Assembly: GCA_031081585.1 (NCBI GenBank)
Contig: JAVHLY010000003.1
Coordinates: forward strand, 9,408 to 73,407
DNA length: 64,000 bases
From: Armatimonadota bacterium
GTDB taxonomy: Bacteria > Sysuimicrobiota > Sysuimicrobiia > Sysuimicrobiales > Humicultoraceae
Direction: 5' to 3'
The notes beneath the pieces are model-generated. The model had not been told where the DNA came from. It saw nothing but the letters and a program-made list of their open reading frames with translations, and searched no databases. The position numbers and the translations under genes are program-made. Every line of letters begins with the position of its first letter. Position 1 is the first letter of the stretch. Shown piece after piece: positions 60,410 to 64,000 of this stretch.

Positions 60410-62425
60410 GTGGAGTTCCTGGAGCGGCTGGCGCGCGGTCCGCTGCTGGCCGACGGGGCCATGGGCACCATGCTCTACGCCCGCGGCGTCCCCTTCGACC
60501 AGTGCTTCGACGCCCTCAACGCCGAGCAGCCCGACCTCGTGCAGGCGATCCACCGGGAGTACGTGGAGGCGGGCGCCGAGCTGCTGGAGACCAACACCTT
60601 CGGGGCCAACCGCTTCAAGCTGGCCGCCCACGGCCTGGAGGAGCGCGTGCGCGAGCTGAACGTGGCCGGCGCCCGGCTGGCCCGGGAGGTCGCCGCCGCG
60701 GCCGGGCGGCGGGTGTGGGTGGCCGGGTCGATCGGGCCGATCGGCCGGCCGCTGGCGCCGCTCGGGGCGGTCACGCCCGAGGAGGCGGGGGAGGTCTTCG
60801 CCGAGCAGGCCGCGGCCCTGGCCGAGGGCGGGGTGGACCTCCTCCTCTTCGAGACCTTCACCGACCTGGCCGAGCTGGCCGCCGGGGTGGCCGCAGCCCG
60901 GGCGGCCGCGGCGCTCCCCATCGTGGCGCAGATGACCTTCACCCACGAGGGGCGCACGCTGCTGGGCCACACCCCCGCCGACATCGTGGCGCGGCTCGAG
61001 CCGCTGGGGGTGGCGGCGCTGGGGGCCAACTGCAGCGTGGGCGCCCAGGGCATCCTGCAGGTGATGGAGCAGCTGGTGCTGCTGACGCGGCTGCCGCTCT
61101 CGGCCATGCCCAACGCCGGCTTCCCCTCCTACGTGGGCGGGCGGGTGATCTACGCCTCCACGCCCGCCTACATGGCCGACTACGCACGGCAGCTGGTCGA
61201 GCTCGGGGTGGCCATCGTGGGCGGGTGCTGCGGGACCACGCCCCAGCACATCCGCGCCATGGGTGAGGCGGTTGCGACGGCGGCGTGGCGGCGCCCGCCG
61301 CGCCTGACCGTGGCTCCGACGGCCGCCCCGCAGCCGGCCGCCCCACCGGCCCCGCCCACGACCCTGGCGGAGCGCCTGCGCCGCGGCTTCGTCGTCACGG
61401 TCGAGGTGGCGCCGCCGCGGGGGACCCAGGAGGGCCCGGAGCTGGGTACCTGCCGCCTGCTGCGCCAGGCCGGCGTCGACGCGGTGAACGTCCCCGACAA
61501 CCCCATGGCCCGCCTGCGCATGAGCCCCTGGGGGATGGCCCTGCGCATCGAGCAGGAGGTGGGGCTGCCCACGATCCTCCACTTCACCACCCGCGACCGC
61601 AACCTCATGCGCGTCCAGTCGGACCTGCTGGCGCTGCACGCCCTGGGGATCCGCCACCTGCTGGTGCTGCGCGGCGACCCGCCGCAGCTGGGGGACTACC
61701 CCACGGCCACGGCCGTCTCCGACGTCACCCCCACGGGGCTGATCCGGCTGGTGAAGCGGTTCAACCAGGGGCGGGACCTGCCGGGCAACGACCTGGGGCA
61801 GCCCACCGCCTTCGTCGTCGGCGCGGCGCTGAACATGGGAGCGCGCCACCTGGACCGCGAGCTGCGCGTCCTGGAGCAGAAGCTGGCGGCCGGGTGCGAC
61901 TTCCTGTGCACCATGCCGCTCTTCGACCCCGAGACCCTCGACCGCTTCCTGGCCCGGGTGGGGCGGCTGCCGGTGCCGGTGATCGTCGGGGTGCTGCCGC
62001 TGCACGGCGTCCGCCACGCCGAGTTCCTCCACAACGAGGTCCCGGGGATGGCCGTCCCGGACGCCGTGCGGGAGCGGCTGCGCGCGGCCGGCGGCGACGC
62101 CCGGGAGGTGGGGCTGCAGCTGGCCTTTGACCTGATCGCCGCCATCCGGCCGCGGGTGCAAGGCGTCTACCTGATCCCGGCCTTCGGGCGGTACGACCGG
62201 GTGATCCGCCTGGCCGAGGCGGTACGGGCCGCCTCGGCTGAGCGGGCCGCGCCGGCCCGCGACGGGAGCGCCGGCGGCGCCGGTGTCGGGGAAGTCCCGC
62301 ACCAGCCGGGAGGCGTGGCCGGTGCCGTGGGAGAGCCCCACGAAGCGGGGGGAGGCCCCGGTGTCGCGGGGGACCCGCACGAGACGGGGGGCGGCGCCGG
62401 CGGAGCGGCAGGAGGGCGCCGGTGA
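60410..62425 (+). CDS. Homocysteine S-methyltransferase - methylenetetrahydrofolate reductase fusion
   Basis: 671 residues, GTG 60410 directly after the previous stop. Residues ~1-290 are the S-methyltransferase barrel with zinc Cys in LGANCSVGAQG and GGCCGTTPQH. Residues ~320-600 are the MetF domain: GFVVTVEVAPPRGTQ, VNVPDNPMARLRM, LHFTTRDRNLMRVQSDLLALHALGIRHLLVLRGDPP. Such fusions (BHMT/MetH-N with MTHFR, as in YitJ) occur in many bacteria. The last ~60 residues are a Gly/Pro/His repeat (GEPHEAGGG-like), probably disordered. It supplies methyl groups for methionine. Confidence 0.93.
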   Translation: MEFLERLARGPLLADGAMGTMLYARGVPFDQCFDALNAEQPDLVQAIHREYVEAGAELLETNTFGANRFKLAAHGLEERVRELNVAGARLAREVAAAAGRRVWVAGSIGPIGRPLAPLGAVTPEEAGEVFAEQAAALAEGGVDLLLFETFTDLAELAAGVAAARAAAALPIVAQMTFTHEGRTLLGHTPADIVARLEPLGVAALGANCSVGAQGILQVMEQLVLLTRLPLSAMPNAGFPSYVGGRVIYASTPAYMADYARQLVELGVAIVGGCCGTTPQHIRAMGEAVATAAWRRPPRLTVAPTAAPQPAAPPAPPTTLAERLRRGFVVTVEVAPPRGTQEGPELGTCRLLRQAGVDAVNVPDNPMARLRMSPWGMALRIEQEVGLPTILHFTTRDRNLMRVQSDLLALHALGIRHLLVLRGDPPQLGDYPTATAVSDVTPTGLIRLVKRFNQGRDLPGNDLGQPTAFVVGAALNMGARHLDRELRVLEQKLAAGCDFLCTMPLFDPETLDRFLARVGRLPVPVIVGVLPLHGVRHAEFLHNEVPGMAVPDAVRERLRAAGGDAREVGLQLAFDLIAAIRPRVQGVYLIPAFGRYDRVIRLAEAVRAASAERAAPARDGSAGGAGVGEVPHQPGGVAGAVGEPHEAGGGPGVAGDPHETGGGAGGAAGGRR

Positions 62426-63315
62426 GGACGTCCGGCGGCGCGGGACGGCTGCGCCGCGCCGCGCCCCGTCCCGTGCGCGTCGAGCGGGAGCGGCGGATCC
62501 GCGCCCCGCAGCAGCGGGTCTACCAGCTCCTCAGCCGGGTGGAGAGCCTCCCCCGCTGGTTCACCGACCTGTGGCTGGTCGCCGACATCCTGGAGCGCGA
62601 GAGCCAGCAGGTCACGGCCGAGCTGCGCGGCTACTTCGGCGGCATGCCGGTGGAGTCGGTCCAGGTGATCCGCCTGCGGCCTCCCGCGCGCGTGGAGTTC
62701 CGGCAGGTCCGCGGCACCTTCCGCCACCTGGAGGGGGAGTACGCGGTCACCGCCGAGGGCGCGGAGAGCGTGGTGCGCGCCCGCGTGGAGGTGGAGACCG
62801 GCATCCCGCTGCTGGGGGAGACGACAGCCCGCCTGGTGATGGGCCGGGCGCTCGACCGCATGCTGGCCAAGATCAAGGACGCGGCGGAGCGGGACCTGCC
62901 GCGCCTCGTCCCGGCCCGGCGCGAAGCGGCGCGGGCACGCGGGGAGGAGACGCCGGCCGAGGAGGAGGACGCGGGCAGGGCACCGGAGCTCCCCGCCGGC
63001 GCAGAGCCGGTGTGGGCCGCCGAACCGGCCGGAGCCGTCCCGGCGGCCGGGGGCAGCACGGTCCAGGGCAGCGCGGTCGAGGGCGGCGTGGTCGAGGGCA
63101 GCGTGGTTGAGAGCGCAGCGGTCGGGGGCGCAGAGGCACAGGCCGGAGAGGCTCAGGGCGGAGAGGCCGTGAGTCGAGAGGAGACGCCGGCGGTCGCAGG
63201 AGCGGTGAGGGTGCCGAGGGGGCGGCGGCGTCGCAGGCGGCGCCGTCGCCGGCCGCGCCCGGGCTGGGGGCAGGGCGGACCGACCGGAGGGTCACCGGAC
63301 GGGGCGCCGGCATGA
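62422..63315 (+). CDS. SRPBCC-family protein with disordered poly-Arg tail
   Basis: 297 residues, GTG 62422 overlapping the previous stop. Residues ~18-165 are a START/Bet v1-like (SRPBCC, COQ10/polyketide-cyclase type) fold: VERERRIRAPQQRVYQLLSRVESLPRWFTDLWLVADI and RLRPPARVEFRQVRGTFRHLEGEYAVT. The next ~100 residues are Ala/Gly/Val/Glu-rich repeats (AVEGG, VVEGSVV). The C-terminus is RVPRG followed by a run of ten Arg and Pro/Arg/Gly. The fold binds hydrophobic ligands or lipids; the basic tail suggests nucleic-acid or anionic-surface binding. Function unknown. Confidence 0.75.
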   Translation: MRTSGGAGRLRRAAPRPVRVERERRIRAPQQRVYQLLSRVESLPRWFTDLWLVADILERESQQVTAELRGYFGGMPVESVQVIRLRPPARVEFRQVRGTFRHLEGEYAVTAEGAESVVRARVEVETGIPLLGETTARLVMGRALDRMLAKIKDAAERDLPRLVPARREAARARGEETPAEEEDAGRAPELPAGAEPVWAAEPAGAVPAAGGSTVQGSAVEGGVVEGSVVESAAVGGAEAQAGEAQGGEAVSREETPAVAGAVRVPRGRRRRRRRRRRPRPGWGQGGPTGGSPDGAPA

Positions 63316-64000
63316 GGACGCTGCTCCTGGTCCTCCTGCTGCCTGGCGTCCTGCTGCCTGGCATCGGACCGCCCGGCATCCTGCCGCTCGCCCTCGCCCC
63401 GTCCGTCGGCGCCCAGGCCAAGTCCTACGATCACCCGGAGATCCGCCAGGTCTTCACCCTGCTCCCCACCGGCGACGCCCTGGTCGAGGACGTGCGCGCC
63501 TTCCGCTTCCGCGGGTCCTTCACCTGGGCCGAGCTGCGCCTGCGTACCACCGGGCAGTACGGCACCTACGACATCGAGTACCTCTCCGTCACCGACGGCG
63601 ACACGGGCCAGCCCCTCCCCATGGAGCGGAGCCGCGCCGGCCCGGAGCGCGTCCTGCGCTGGTCCTACCAGGCGCGGGACACCACCCGCCGCTTCCGCCT
63701 GCGCTACCGCATCCGCGGCGCCGTCCAGCGCTACCCCGACGTGGCCCAGTTCTACTGGAAGGCCATCGAGGACGACCACGCGCCCATCGGGCGGGTCCAC
63801 ATCACCGTCATCCCGCCGCGCCCCAGCCCCGCGCGCTTCAAGGTCTTCGTCCACAGCCGCGCCGCGCCCGGGACGCTGGAGATCGCTCCGGACGGCAGCC
63901 GTGCCGTGGTGACGCAGGAGGCCATCCCCGCGACGAGCTTCGTCGAGGTGCGCGTGCTGCTCGACCCGGCCCTCTTCGCCCAGGCCCCGCTGCGCCGCGG
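63312..64000 (+). CDS. DUF2207-like secreted/membrane protein, N-terminal part
   Basis: ATG 63312; the frame runs off the right edge, so only about 230 residues are seen. A signal peptide with a duplicated LLLPGVLLPGIGPPGILPL hydrophobic stretch leads to a beta-rich domain: VFTLLPTGDALVEDVRAFRFRGSFTWAELRL, WSYQARDTTRRFRLRYRIRGAV, and VAQFYWKAI. This resembles the extracellular N-terminal domain of DUF2207 membrane proteins. Membrane helices expected later are outside the window. Confidence 0.72.
   Translation, partial: MRTLLLVLLLPGVLLPGIGPPGILPLALAPSVGAQAKSYDHPEIRQVFTLLPTGDALVEDVRAFRFRGSFTWAELRLRTTGQYGTYDIEYLSVTDGDTGQPLPMERSRAGPERVLRWSYQARDTTRRFRLRYRIRGAVQRYPDVAQFYWKAIEDDHAPIGRVHITVIPPRPSPARFKVFVHSRAAPGTLEIAPDGSRAVVTQEAIPATSFVEVRVLLDPALFAQAPLRR

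Noticed and set aside
58922-62380. Minus-strand open frame of about 1150 codons opposite rtcB and the acyl-CoA dehydrogenase
   Set aside because: The opposite strand encodes two well-known enzymes; this frame has low-complexity composition only.

Overview
This window is a very GC-rich bacterial chromosome segment (about three quarters G+C by eye). Genes are densely packed, with many GTG starts and ATGA or TGATG overlaps. No rRNA, tRNA, CRISPR array, transposase or phage gene was seen. The gene set (sufCBD-Rieske-sufS-sufU, ThiF-rhodanese fusion, DUF222-like HNH proteins, abundant ABC importers, archaeal/animal-type one-piece transketolase) fits an aerobic heterotroph from a high-GC lineage such as Actinobacteria, Chloroflexota or Armatimonadota-like candidate groups. 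The phylum cannot be fixed from the sequence alone.

Left edge (1-4 kb): the tail of a LuxR/FixJ-type regulator, a small helical protein, a nucleotidyltransferase fused to a HEPN-like region, a free-standing Nfu N-domain, and the first of two paralogous HNH proteins. A repeat-rich gap with an A+T-rich island follows.

4-24.5 kb is a catabolic and uptake island: a cyclase-family hydrolase, bicupin and cupin; a XRE-cupin regulator; the large and small subunits of a molybdenum hydroxylase about 6 kb apart with no FAD subunit; an M20-like protein; a cytosine-deaminase-like amidohydrolase; an ACMSD-like amidohydrolase; an isochorismatase-fold amidohydrolase; three substrate-binding proteins with two permease/ATPase sets of the SsuABC/TauABC type; and a BMP-type (nucleoside-like) importer lacking its ATPase. 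Taken together this looks like capture and stepwise opening of a nitrogen heterocycle or cyclic amide; the substrate is unknown.

24.5-27.8 kb (minus strand) encodes a pyruvate-dehydrogenase-type E1 alpha, E1 beta and E2. Its promoter is back to back with that of an adenosine deaminase. 28.9-37.8 kb is a SUF iron-sulfur operon with a strong promoter; its SufB is interrupted by a 338-residue LAGLIDADG intein. It ends in a transketolase. 37.8-40.8 kb holds only nuoB-D-I-C of complex I. Next come a membrane-anchored sulfite-oxidase-fold enzyme, a DUF2203 protein, and a second 2-oxoacid dehydrogenase set complete with E3, E1, E2 and lipoyl synthase.

49.3-57.6 kb holds the second HNH protein, ferredoxin-NADP reductase, a ThiF-rhodanese protein, two zinc-type dehydrogenases, a cupin, an A-type Fe-S carrier and a NifU C-domain protein, closed by a clear intrinsic terminator. 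The right edge encodes RtcB, an acyl-CoA dehydrogenase, a homocysteine methyltransferase-MTHFR fusion, a SRPBCC protein with a poly-arginine tail, and the start of a DUF2207-like membrane protein.

Recurring themes are Fe-S cluster assembly (SufCBDSU, Rieske, A-type carrier, both Nfu halves, lipoyl synthase), lipoate-dependent dehydrogenases, near-leaderless promoters, and short 23-30 nt spaced tandem duplications at gene boundaries.
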